DNA of 7,046 bases, taken from assembly GCA_946405475.1 (NCBI GenBank), contig CAMJHI010000118.1, positions 1 to 7,046 of the forward strand, given 5' to 3'. How positions within the stretch are numbered: the stretch's first letter is position 1; every line of letters begins with the position of its first letter. Below are positions 1 through 5,864 of the stretch, in pieces. Position numbers and translations under genes: made by a program. The notes beneath the pieces were generated by a model. That model was given only the letters and a program-made list of their open reading frames with translations. It made no database searches and had not been told where the DNA came from. Source of the DNA: an uncultured Clostridia bacterium. Its GTDB lineage: Bacteria > Bacillota > Clostridia > Oscillospirales > Acutalibacteraceae.

Positions 1-132
1 TTCACCTGCGGCGAAAAACAATATGCCATGGCGATTCTGTGCGACGACGGCGTGTCCGGCTCGACCGATTGCGCGCCTGTTTTTGCGGCTGCGGTACGCA
101 GAATTCTGGCGAACGCTGACAAAAGCAATTGA
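1..132 (+). CDS. C-terminal fragment, possibly a penicillin-binding transpeptidase
   Basis: Frame 1 is open from the window edge to the TGA at 130-132 and gives 43 residues; the start lies upstream of the window. The visible tail has a hydrophobic strand (YAMAIL), then a glycine/serine turn (DDGVSGS), then APVF and a basic helix that ends in DKSN. This order of strand, G-S-G turn, AP and final helix recalls the C-terminus of penicillin-binding protein transpeptidase domains, where the last strand is followed by a GGSGG-like turn and an APV helix. No catalytic motif lies in the window, so the assignment is by resemblance only; a beta-lactamase-like serine hydrolase is an alternative. That the fragment is coding is supported by its uninterrupted frame and natural composition. 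No terminator follows it, and its stop codon lies inside the -35 box of the next gene's promoter. Confidence 0.45.
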   Translation, partial: FTCGEKQYAMAILCDDGVSGSTDCAPVFAAAVRRILANADKSN

Positions 133-158
133 CATTCTCCCCGGGCGGTTGCTATAAT
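129..158 (+). promoter_or_regulatory. Vegetative (sigma-A type) promoter for the oxidoreductase gene
   Basis: A perfect -35 box TTGACA (129-134) and a perfect -10 box TATAAT (153-158) are separated by 18 bp. The -10 is also extended by TG at 150-151 (TGCTATAAT). Transcription should start near 165, giving a leader of about 27 nt before the ATG at 192. The TGA stop of the preceding gene (130-132) lies within the -35 box. All positions were read directly; activity is inferred from the consensus. Confidence 0.88.
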
Positions 159-191
159 AAGAACACAAATTAAAGTAAAGGTCGTGTTACC

Positions 192-1136
192 ATGGTAAAC
201 GTTGCCCTGATCGGAACGTGGCACGTTCATTTCGGCGGCTATGCCAAAGCAGTTGCCGCAAACCCGAACTGCAAAATCACGGTTTTATGGGATCCGGACG
301 AAACGATCGGCCGCGAAACCGCCGCAAAATATGCCTGCGATTACGAGCCGGATTATGACAAGCTTCTGGCGCGCGATGACGTTGACGCCGTAATGGTCTG
401 CTCCTCAACGGATCAGCACAAGGAATTGATCACAAAGGCGGCGCTGGCCGGTAAACACATTTTTACCGAAAAGGTGCTTTGCTTCAACAAACAGGATGCG
501 CTGGAAGTGGCGGACGCCGTGAAAAAGAGCGGCGTCAAATTCTGCATTTCCTATCCCTGGCGCAGCCGCGGCGATTTTCTGTGGATCAAGTCCGCACTGG
601 ATGATAACCTGATCGGTCAGGTCAACTATCTGCGCATGCGCAACGCCCACAACGGCGCAAGCGCCGGCTGGCTGCCTCAGACATTCTATGACCCAAAAAC
701 CTGCGGCGGCGGTGCGATGATGGATCTGGGCGCGCATTCCATGTATTTCATCCACTGGCTCATGGGCGACCCCGTCAAATGCGCGTCGGCTTTCACCCAC
801 GTGCGTGTTGACAGCGTGGAAGACAACGCCGTGTCGGTTTTCACTTATGCCAACGGTGCCATCGCGGTGAGTGAAACCGCGTTTGTTGCGCAGAATAACC
901 CGTTTGAGCTGGAGATCGTCGGCGATAAGGGCACCATTCTGGCCGGGGGCGTGTTCGATCGCCTATGCTATAACGTCGGCAACGGCTGGGTCTATCCGAA
1001 TCTGCCGTCTCGCAAGCCTGAACCGATCGATCTGTGGATGGATGCTCTGGTCAACGGCGGCGAGATCCCTTACACCATCGACGACGCCGTGTCGCTTTCT
1101 TACATGATGGAGCTGGCTTACGCCAATATCATCTGA
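192..1136 (+). CDS. Gfo/Idh/MocA-family NAD(P)-dependent oxidoreductase
   Basis: This 314-residue cytoplasmic protein belongs to the Gfo/Idh/MocA dehydrogenase family, whose members oxidise or reduce sugars, inositols and related polyols with NAD(P). An N-terminal Rossmann domain (about 1-120) opens with VALIG, and the family's second glycine position holds Trp (GTWHVH, 8-13). D34 at the end of the second strand suggests recognition of the NAD ribose. The family EKP motif appears as E93-K94-V95. The C-terminal alpha/beta domain carries GGGAMMDLGAH (172-182), which supplies the D178/H182 pair that works with K94 as the catalytic triad, spaced as in inositol dehydrogenase. The ATG at 192 is preceded by AAAGG (177-181) at 10 nt. 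It is slightly shorter than many relatives (about 330-390 residues). It has its own strong promoter and terminator, so it is probably monocistronic. The substrate cannot be read from the sequence. Confidence 0.9.
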   Translation: MVNVALIGTWHVHFGGYAKAVAANPNCKITVLWDPDETIGRETAAKYACDYEPDYDKLLARDDVDAVMVCSSTDQHKELITKAALAGKHIFTEKVLCFNKQDALEVADAVKKSGVKFCISYPWRSRGDFLWIKSALDDNLIGQVNYLRMRNAHNGASAGWLPQTFYDPKTCGGGAMMDLGAHSMYFIHWLMGDPVKCASAFTHVRVDSVEDNAVSVFTYANGAIAVSETAFVAQNNPFELEIVGDKGTILAGGVFDRLCYNVGNGWVYPNLPSRKPEPIDLWMDALVNGGEIPYTIDDAVSLSYMMELAYANII

Positions 1137-1148
1137 TTTTTCCAATCA

Positions 1149-1188
1149 AAAACACCACCGCGGGTGAAGAGCCTGACGGTGGTGTTTT
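1149..1188. terminator. Intrinsic terminator, T-runs on both strands
   Basis: A perfect 12-bp inverted repeat, AAAACACCACCG (1149-1160) and CGGTGGTGTTTT (1177-1188), encloses a 16-base loop. The GC core is the 8 bp CACCACCG/CGGTGGTG. On the + strand the core is followed by four T, beginning 12 nt after the oxidoreductase stop, so it should end that transcript. On the - strand the core is followed by five T (complement of 1148-1152), so the element could also stop transcription coming leftward through sigK. Structure is seen directly; efficiency in either direction is inferred. Confidence 0.85.
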
Positions 1189-1217
1189 CATATTCGCATG
1201 AAAGCCGCGCATACACT
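1188..1217 (+). promoter_or_regulatory. Sigma-E-type sporulation promoter for sigK
   Basis: TCATATT (1188-1194) and CATACACT (1210-1217) are separated by 15 bp. They match every position of the Bacillus subtilis sigma-E consensus as I know it (KMATATT, 14-15 bp, CATACAMT). The expected start site is near 1224, about 20 nt before the sigK ATG. In B. subtilis sigK is transcribed by sigma-E RNA polymerase with SpoIIID, so the site fits the gene. I could not find a convincing SpoIIID box between the promoter and the start codon. The -35 element shares its first base with the last T of the preceding terminator. Confidence 0.82.
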
Positions 1218-1232
1218 GTAACATCATGAAAC

Positions 1233-1239
1233 GGGGTGG
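1233..1239 (+). promoter_or_regulatory. Ribosome binding site that sets the sigK start
   Basis: GGGGTGG sits 5 nt before the ATG at 1245. A GTG at 1236 opens the same frame but lies inside this Shine-Dalgarno sequence, and the ATG at 1242 is only 2 nt from it. The ATG at 1245 is therefore the best start, although 1236 is the longest possible reading. Confidence 0.7.
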
Positions 1240-1244
1240 AAATG

Positions 1245-1928
1245 ATGTTCACAGAGTTGCTCAATGCGGTGCTCAGCCATTTACTGTATTTTACGCTGCA
1301 TCTGGAAAACGCCGGTTCGTTTCCGAAGCCGCTTGGCGCGAAAGAGGAACGGGATTGTCTGGAAAAAATGAAAGAGGGGGATACGGCGGCGCAGAAAAAA
1401 CTGGTCGAACACAATCTGCGTCTGGTGGCGCACATCATCAAAAAGTATTACGCTCAGTCCGGCGAAGAGGATGATCTGATCTCCATCGGCACCATCGGGC
1501 TGATCAAAGCGGTCAATTCGTTCGATTACAGCAAAGGCACGCGCCTAGCGACCTATGCTTCCCGCTGCATCGAAAACGAGATCCTCATGTATTTTCGCGC
1601 CCGGCGCAAAACCGCGCAGGATATTTCCATGAACGAACCGATCGACGCGGATTCGGACGGCAACCCACTCACGCTCAGCGACGTGCTGTATGAAGATGAC
1701 GACATCGCCGACCGCATCGATGCTGACCAGCGCACCCAAAGGCTGTATCAGCTGATCGAGCAAATGGTTGATCAGCGGGAAAAACAGATCGTCATTCTGC
1801 GTTACGGCCTGTATAACACAAAGCCGCTCACGCAACAGCAGGTCGCGCGGCGGCTCGGTATATCAAGGTCGTATGTTTCCCGTATTGAAAAGCGGGTGCT
1901 GGAACGGCTGCGGTCACAGTTGACCTGA
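1245..1928 (+). CDS. sigK: RNA polymerase sporulation sigma factor SigK (pro-sigma-K)
   Basis: This 227-residue sigma-70 family protein directs late mother-cell transcription (spore coat and cortex maturation). Residues 1-20 form a hydrophobic leader (LLNAVLSHLLYF) before FPKPL (26-30), matching the pro-sequence that SpoIVFB removes in B. subtilis. Region 2 contains EHNLRLVAHI (55-64), DLISIGTIGLIKA (77-89) and LATYASRCIENEILMY (101-116). Region 4 ends in a helix-turn-helix, TQQQVARRLGISRSYVSRIEKR. The EHNLRLVAHI block and the GISRSYVSRIEKR recognition helix favour SigK over its paralogue SigE, although the middle of the protein (AVNSF, DGNPLTLSDVL) is also SigE-like. No spoIIGA lies upstream, which also argues against sigE. 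The gene is continuous, with no skin-type interruption. The start at 1245 follows the ribosome binding site; 1242 or GTG 1236 would add one or three residues. Its 3' end overlaps the convergent U32 gene by 15 bp. Confidence 0.88.
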   Translation: MFTELLNAVLSHLLYFTLHLENAGSFPKPLGAKEERDCLEKMKEGDTAAQKKLVEHNLRLVAHIIKKYYAQSGEEDDLISIGTIGLIKAVNSFDYSKGTRLATYASRCIENEILMYFRARRKTAQDISMNEPIDADSDGNPLTLSDVLYEDDDIADRIDADQRTQRLYQLIEQMVDQREKQIVILRYGLYNTKPLTQQQVARRLGISRSYVSRIEKRVLERLRSQLT

Positions 1929-3146
1929 TCCGCATTCCATGCGCACCAGTGATCCCGCCGGCACCTGTCCGTCAAAGGCCAGACTGAACGGCATCGTCGG
2001 GTGCGGCACGCAGTCGATTTTTTCACCGGCTTCGTTTCTCATATCGGCGGCTGTGAGCCGGACCGGTTCCTGCCCGGGGGAGAGGATCTCAATTTCGTCA
2101 CCGTCAAAAAAACGGTTTCGCTGCGAAAGATAAAGGCGGCCGTTTTCGCATTTTTCCACCACGGCAGCCACGCGCCAATCTCGCTTGTAACCGCCGGTCA
2201 GATAAATGTGCGCGTCGTCCCGGGGATCGTTGAAATAGAACCCCGTGCAGTAGCCGCGGTTGCTCATTTTGGCCATCTCTTCCACGATCCACGCCTGCGG
2301 CTTGTAATCCTCCGTCGGATCAGCCAGATAACCGTCGATCGCGGCGCGGTAGGCGTTGGTGACGACAGCCGTGTAATAAGCGGATTTGGCGCGGCCTTCG
2401 ATTTTGAACGAGGTGATGCCCGCACTGACAAGCTGGGGGATATGCTCGATCATGCACAGATCGTTGGAGTTCATGATATAAGTGCCGCCGTCCTCCGTGA
2501 TCGGAAAATACTGACCGGGGCGCGTCTGCTCCATAAGCACGTATTGCCAACGGCAGGGCTGAGCGCAGTCGCCATGGTTGGAATCCCGTCCGGTGAGGTA
2601 GTTGGACAGCAGGCAGCGGCCGGAAAACGAAACGCACATGGCCCCGTGCACAAAGCATTCGATCTCAAACTCTTTCGGTGTTTTGGCGCGCAGCTCGGCA
2701 ATTTCATCGAGCGAAAGCTCGCGTGCCAGCACAACGCGCTTTGCACCCATTTCATATAAGGCGTTGGCGGCCTCGTAGTTGGTCACGCCCATCTGCGTGG
2801 AAATATGGATCTCGACCTGCGGCGCATATTTTTGGGCAAGTGTAAACAGCCCGAGGTCGGAAATGATGAACGCGTCGACCTGCGCTTCTTTCGCGGTGAT
2901 GAAAAAGCGGTCGGCGTCGATCAGGTCGCGGTTATGCGCCAGCACGTTGGCGGTCAGATAGACGCGAACGCCGTTCTGATGGCAGAAGTCAACGGCCTGC
3001 GCCAGCGCCTCACCGTCAAAATTCTGCGGTGCAGAGCGCATGCCGAGACGGGTCGACCCCAGATAAACCGCGTCGGCGCCGTACCGAACGGCGGCTTGAA
3101 GTCGTTCCCTGTCGCCGGCCGGGGCAAGCAGCTCTGGCTTATTCAT
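1914..3146 (-). CDS. trhP: U32 family protein, TrhP-type tRNA uridine hydroxylation protein
   Basis: The 410-residue protein begins MNKPELLAPAG, the typical start of U32 'peptidases'. The family signature E-x-F-x2-G-[SA]-[LIVM]-C-x4-G-x-C-x-[LIVM]-S is met at residues 163-181. Cysteines C171, C178, C194 and C198 form the four-Cys set expected to hold an iron-sulfur cluster, as in UbiU/UbiV. The members called TrhP (E. coli YegQ; B. subtilis YrrN and YrrO) are needed for prephenate-dependent 5-hydroxylation of wobble uridine 34 in tRNAs. Length is close to YrrO, and the neighbour mltG matches the B. subtilis yrrL-yrrM-yrrN-yrrO region. The ATG at 3146 overlaps the mltG stop by 8 nt and has GAGGAAA at 3153-3159. 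An in-frame ATG at 3203 would lie deep inside mltG and precede the conserved start, so it is rejected. A collagenase-like protease role is an older, less supported label. Confidence 0.85.
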   Translation of the reverse strand: MNKPELLAPAGDRERLQAAVRYGADAVYLGSTRLGMRSAPQNFDGEALAQAVDFCHQNGVRVYLTANVLAHNRDLIDADRFFITAKEAQVDAFIISDLGLFTLAQKYAPQVEIHISTQMGVTNYEAANALYEMGAKRVVLARELSLDEIAELRAKTPKEFEIECFVHGAMCVSFSGRCLLSNYLTGRDSNHGDCAQPCRWQYVLMEQTRPGQYFPITEDGGTYIMNSNDLCMIEHIPQLVSAGITSFKIEGRAKSAYYTAVVTNAYRAAIDGYLADPTEDYKPQAWIVEEMAKMSNRGYCTGFYFNDPRDDAHIYLTGGYKRDWRVAAVVEKCENGRLYLSQRNRFFDGDEIEILSPGQEPVRLTAADMRNEAGEKIDCVPHPTMPFSLAFDGQVPAGSLVRMECGSGQL

Positions 3147-4722
3147 CTGTGCTTTCCTCGTTGTCTTTGAGCACCTGCGTCCAGTTGCGCTGGAATTCAT
3201 CATAGGTCTTGGCCAGATAGATTTTGCCCTTGTTGTTGTGGCAGAAGTAGTAATAGTTGGTGTCGTCCGGGTTCAGGGCGGCTTCAATGGCGTCGGTGCC
3301 GGGGTTGCAGATGGGCCCGGCGGGCAGACCGGAATGCGTGCCGTTGGTGTCGTAAGTGGAAATATAGGCGGACGCCGCGGCGGAACCGATGGCCTGCGTC
3401 AGGTAGTTGGTGACATAGTTTTTGGTCGAGTCGCAGCCGAGCGTCGGGTAAGAGGCCGGGTTGTTCAGACGGTTGTGGATAACCGATGAGATCGCGGACA
3501 TCTGTTCCTGATTCGCCGCTTCCTTCTGGATGATCGAAGCGATGATGATGATCTGATCCTGCGTCAGGCCGAGCTCTTTGGCTCGTTTGTCGTAGATCTC
3601 TGTCCATTTGGACTCAAAGTTTTTGAGCAGCTTGCGCACAATGCTGTTGGGGTTTTCACCGATACCGTGTTCTTTGTCGGACACAAAGAAGTCGTATGTG
3701 TCGGGGAAGAGATAGCCCTCCAAATTGAAATAGCGGCTGCCGTCAGTCGGCAGATTTTCGATAAACGAGTTTTCAAATGTCACTTCGCGCAGCGCCGTGT
3801 AGATATATTCCTTGGGGCAGACCTTGTTTTTGTCAAGCTTTTCGACCATCTGCTGGATCGTCCAGCCCTCCGGGAAATACAGGCGGATGGTTTCGTCCGA
3901 CATCTGGTTTTCACGCATGGAATTGAGCATGCCCTCCACGCCCATGTCGGCGGTCAGGTAGTAGACGCCGTTGAGATATTTCTTTTCGTTAAAGCTGCGG
4001 AAATTGGTGAACATCTTGCAGAACCATTTGTGCTTGATCAGCCCGCTATCACCGAGTGCGTCGATGATCGCCTCAGAATCCGCGCCCTTTTCGATGGATA
4101 CCGTCACCAGCTCGTTGCTGCGGCCGAGCGCCAGCACGTCGTTGAGGCAGGAGATCACGTAAAGAGAGAGCAAGCCGGAGCAAAGCACAATGATGCAAGC
4201 GGCCAGAATGCGTTTCAGGCTGCGGATCTGCTTTTGTTCTTTTTTGCGCTGTTCGTTGAGACGCTTTTGCTCCTCTTTGCGTTTGCGCTGTTCTGCGGCG
4301 GCTGCCTGTCTGCTCTGCACGGCTGCGCCGTGGGATCGCTGATGATTGGCGAAATAGATCGCCTTATCTTTTCGCTGCGGCTCTTCCTGATCGCTCGTTT
4401 CGCGCAGGGCGTTTTCGTCGATATCCACATGAAAGTTTCTGACGACTTCCCGGCGGCTGATCGGGATTCCGCCCTCATCATCATTCGTCGGGCGGGGCCC
4501 GGCAGCGGGGCGCGCGGCGGCGCTTTGCTGCTGCCGACGCTGCTGCTCGGCCGCCTTCCTGCGCCGTTCTTCTTCCATGGCGGCCGCTTTGGCCTGCTGG
4601 ATCTTTTGACGGTACTGCTCTTCTTCAGCGGCTTTTTCAGCGGCTCTCTGCGCGTCATGCTGCTTGAGCCAGGCCTCAAAATCGTCCTGCTCCGGGTTGA
4701 GATCTTTCTTGCTTTCGTCCAT
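3139..4722 (-). CDS. mltG: Endolytic murein transglycosylase MltG
   Basis: MltG (YceG-like) is a single-pass membrane enzyme that cuts nascent glycan strands and so sets the end point of peptidoglycan polymerisation. In this 527-residue protein, residues 1-171 are a highly charged cytoplasmic region with two Glu/Lys/Arg/Gln/Ala-rich coiled-coil-like stretches (about 24-66 and 138-171) around a less regular linker. A transmembrane helix follows at about 172-193, then the extracytoplasmic domain. LEGYLFPDTY (334-343) is a family hallmark. The catalytic Glu is E401 in IASIIQKEAA. The conserved NRLN, CDST and GLPAGPICNPG blocks follow. E. coli MltG has only about 340 residues; the extra length is the N-terminal arm, as in Streptococcus pneumoniae MltG. 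The start ATG has AGGAG (4729-4733) at 6 nt. It lies 12 nt after the cyclo-ligase stop, and its TAA overlaps the start of the U32 gene. Confidence 0.93.
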   Translation of the reverse strand: MDESKKDLNPEQDDFEAWLKQHDAQRAAEKAAEEEQYRQKIQQAKAAAMEEERRRKAAEQQRRQQQSAAARPAAGPRPTNDDEGGIPISRREVVRNFHVDIDENALRETSDQEEPQRKDKAIYFANHQRSHGAAVQSRQAAAAEQRKRKEEQKRLNEQRKKEQKQIRSLKRILAACIIVLCSGLLSLYVISCLNDVLALGRSNELVTVSIEKGADSEAIIDALGDSGLIKHKWFCKMFTNFRSFNEKKYLNGVYYLTADMGVEGMLNSMRENQMSDETIRLYFPEGWTIQQMVEKLDKNKVCPKEYIYTALREVTFENSFIENLPTDGSRYFNLEGYLFPDTYDFFVSDKEHGIGENPNSIVRKLLKNFESKWTEIYDKRAKELGLTQDQIIIIASIIQKEAANQEQMSAISSVIHNRLNNPASYPTLGCDSTKNYVTNYLTQAIGSAAASAYISTYDTNGTHSGLPAGPICNPGTDAIEAALNPDDTNYYYFCHNNKGKIYLAKTYDEFQRNWTQVLKDNEESTDE

Positions 4723-4734
4723 GTTTAACTCCTG

Positions 4735-5316
4735 TCAGTTCTTGCAAAAATACGTATCGTTTTCCGTTACGACGATATCGACCGTGCGGTCGTGCCGTTC
4801 GTAAGGCAGTTCTTCTTCCATACAGCGCTCATACACCAATCCGACCGCGGCGCCGCGGTAGACGGATAAAAAGCGGTCGTAATATCCTTTGCCGTAGCCG
4901 ATGCGGTGACCGGCGCGGTCAAACATCAGACCCGGCACGATGCAAAGGGTGGTCATATCCTCCGGCAAAGGTCGGCAATGCTCTTTCGGCTCGGGGATGT
5001 CGAGCATACCGGGCTCGACGTCGTCCCACGAACGGATCACAAAGAAATCGAGCTCGACCGTATCCGGTCGGCAGCGGGGCACGGCAACGGTTTTGCCCAG
5101 CGCCCAGGCGCGTTCGATCAAGCGCCTTGTGTCGACCTCGAGCGCCGTGGAACAGTAAAACAGCAGGCAGGGGCTTTCCCGGAATTTCCAGAGTCCGAGC
5201 ACGCGGTCGGCAATTTTGAAATCAAGCATCTGCTTTTCACTGCGCTTCATGGCCTGACGAGCAGCGAGCGCTTTCTGCCGAAGCTGCTGCTTGTGTATCG
5301 TTGCGTCGTTATTCAT
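4735..5316 (-). CDS. 5-formyltetrahydrofolate cyclo-ligase
   Basis: This 193-residue cytoplasmic enzyme (MTHFS, E. coli YgfA/FAU1 family) uses ATP to convert 5-formyltetrahydrofolate to 5,10-methenyltetrahydrofolate, returning a storage or inhibitory folate to one-carbon metabolism. The hallmark GYGKGYYDR lies at 140-148 within a VPGLMFD...GYYDRFL block, the ATP/folate site. The basic N-terminal helix (KQQLRQKALAARQAM) is also typical, and the length is normal for the family. The ATG at 5316 overlaps the DJ-1 gene's TAA as ATGAATAA. It has only a weak Shine-Dalgarno (TGGGAT-like, too far upstream to be good), so translation probably depends on coupling. A longer in-frame start at 5397 would sit inside the DJ-1 gene and is rejected. 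mltG begins 12 nt after its stop. Confidence 0.93.
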   Translation of the reverse strand: MNNDATIHKQQLRQKALAARQAMKRSEKQMLDFKIADRVLGLWKFRESPCLLFYCSTALEVDTRRLIERAWALGKTVAVPRCRPDTVELDFFVIRSWDDVEPGMLDIPEPKEHCRPLPEDMTTLCIVPGLMFDRAGHRIGYGKGYYDRFLSVYRGAAVGLVYERCMEEELPYERHDRTVDIVVTENDTYFCKN

Positions 5317-5851
5317 GGCACAGCGAATCCCACAGTTTCTGCGCTTTTTCTTTGCCGATGAACTGTTCCGCGATGGCGGTGCCGAATTCCAGCGCAACGC
5401 CGCAGGCGCGCCCGGTGATCACGTTGCCGTCAACGCAAACGGGCTGACCGGAAACCTCCGCGCCCTCAAGGAACTTCTCAAAGCCGGGGTAACAGCAGGC
5501 CTTGCGCCCTTTCAGCAGACCCTTTTGGCCGAGAACGCTCGGCGCGGCGCAGATAGCGCAGACCAGCCGACCGTTCGCATAGGCGTAATCCACAAAGGCC
5601 ATCACCGTGGCATTGTTCTGCAAATTGGTGGTGCCGGGCATGCCGCCGGGCAGCACAACGGCCTGCAGGGCGTCGTCCATCACGGCTTGATCCAGTGTCA
5701 GATCGGCCTGCACGGTGATGCTGTGCGAGCCGCTGATCAGCTTGCCTCCGACTCCGACGGTGGCCGTTTCAAGCCCGGCGCGGCGCAGCACGTCGACCGT
5801 GGCCAGCGCTTCGACTTCTTCAAATCCTTCTGCTAAAAACACGTAAATCAT
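5309..5851 (-). CDS. DJ-1/PfpI (YajL/ThiJ-like) family protein
   Basis: The 180-residue protein has the flavodoxin-like fold of the DJ-1 superfamily. The nucleophilic cysteine is C101 in the elbow AICAAPSVLG, and E14 in GFEEVEA is the glutamate that hydrogen-bonds it, as E18 and C106 do in human DJ-1. PGGMPGT (68-74) is a further family block. Members have been described as oxidative-stress chaperones, glyoxalases and, with dispute, protein or nucleotide deglycases; the sequence cannot decide between these. The ATG at 5851 is preceded by a strong AAGGAAGG (5857-5864) at 5 nt, directly after the GNAT stop, with 13 nt between the genes. Its stop overlaps the cyclo-ligase start by 8 nt, so the two are probably translationally coupled. 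Confidence 0.92.
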   Translation of the reverse strand: MIYVFLAEGFEEVEALATVDVLRRAGLETATVGVGGKLISGSHSITVQADLTLDQAVMDDALQAVVLPGGMPGTTNLQNNATVMAFVDYAYANGRLVCAICAAPSVLGQKGLLKGRKACCYPGFEKFLEGAEVSGQPVCVDGNVITGRACGVALEFGTAIAEQFIGKEKAQKLWDSLCHE

Positions 5852-5864
5852 GGTTTCCTTCCTT

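Noticed and set aside
1210..1244. SpoIIID box near the sigK promoter
   Set aside because: SpoIIID co-activates sigK in B. subtilis, but no ACA in this stretch on either strand has the required flanking pattern.
1245..1928. Assignment as sigE instead of sigK
   Set aside because: The middle of the protein resembles SigE, but EHNLRLVAHI, the GISRSYVSRIEKR helix, the short pro-sequence, the absence of spoIIGA upstream and the sigma-E promoter all favour SigK.
1931..1943. Small hairpin CGCAT-TCC-ATGCG just after the sigK stop as a terminator
   Set aside because: Only 5 bp of stem with a 3-base loop and no T-run, inside the U32 coding region; too weak to call.
2001..2759. + strand open frame of 252 codons antisense to the U32 gene
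   Set aside because: The opposite strand encodes the full U32 signature with correct length. The antisense translation looks like no family and has no ribosome binding site worth noting.
3147..3203. Upstream in-frame extension of the U32 gene to ATG 3203
   Set aside because: It would add 19 residues before the conserved MNKPELLAPAG start, deep inside the end of mltG, while a good Shine-Dalgarno serves the ATG at 3146.
3667..4728. Long + strand open frame of 353 codons antisense to mltG
   Set aside because: It mirrors the mltG coding strand, lacks any recognisable motif, and owes its openness to the Glu/Gln/Lys/Ala-rich codons of the MltG arm. mltG is unmistakable on the other strand.
5317..5397. 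Upstream in-frame extension of the cyclo-ligase gene to ATG 5397
   Set aside because: The added 27 residues are a frame-shifted reading of the DJ-1 C-terminus and precede the usual N-terminal helix of the family.
5291..5836. + strand open frame of 181 codons antisense to the DJ-1 gene
   Set aside because: It is a shadow of a complete DJ-1 protein with catalytic residues in place.
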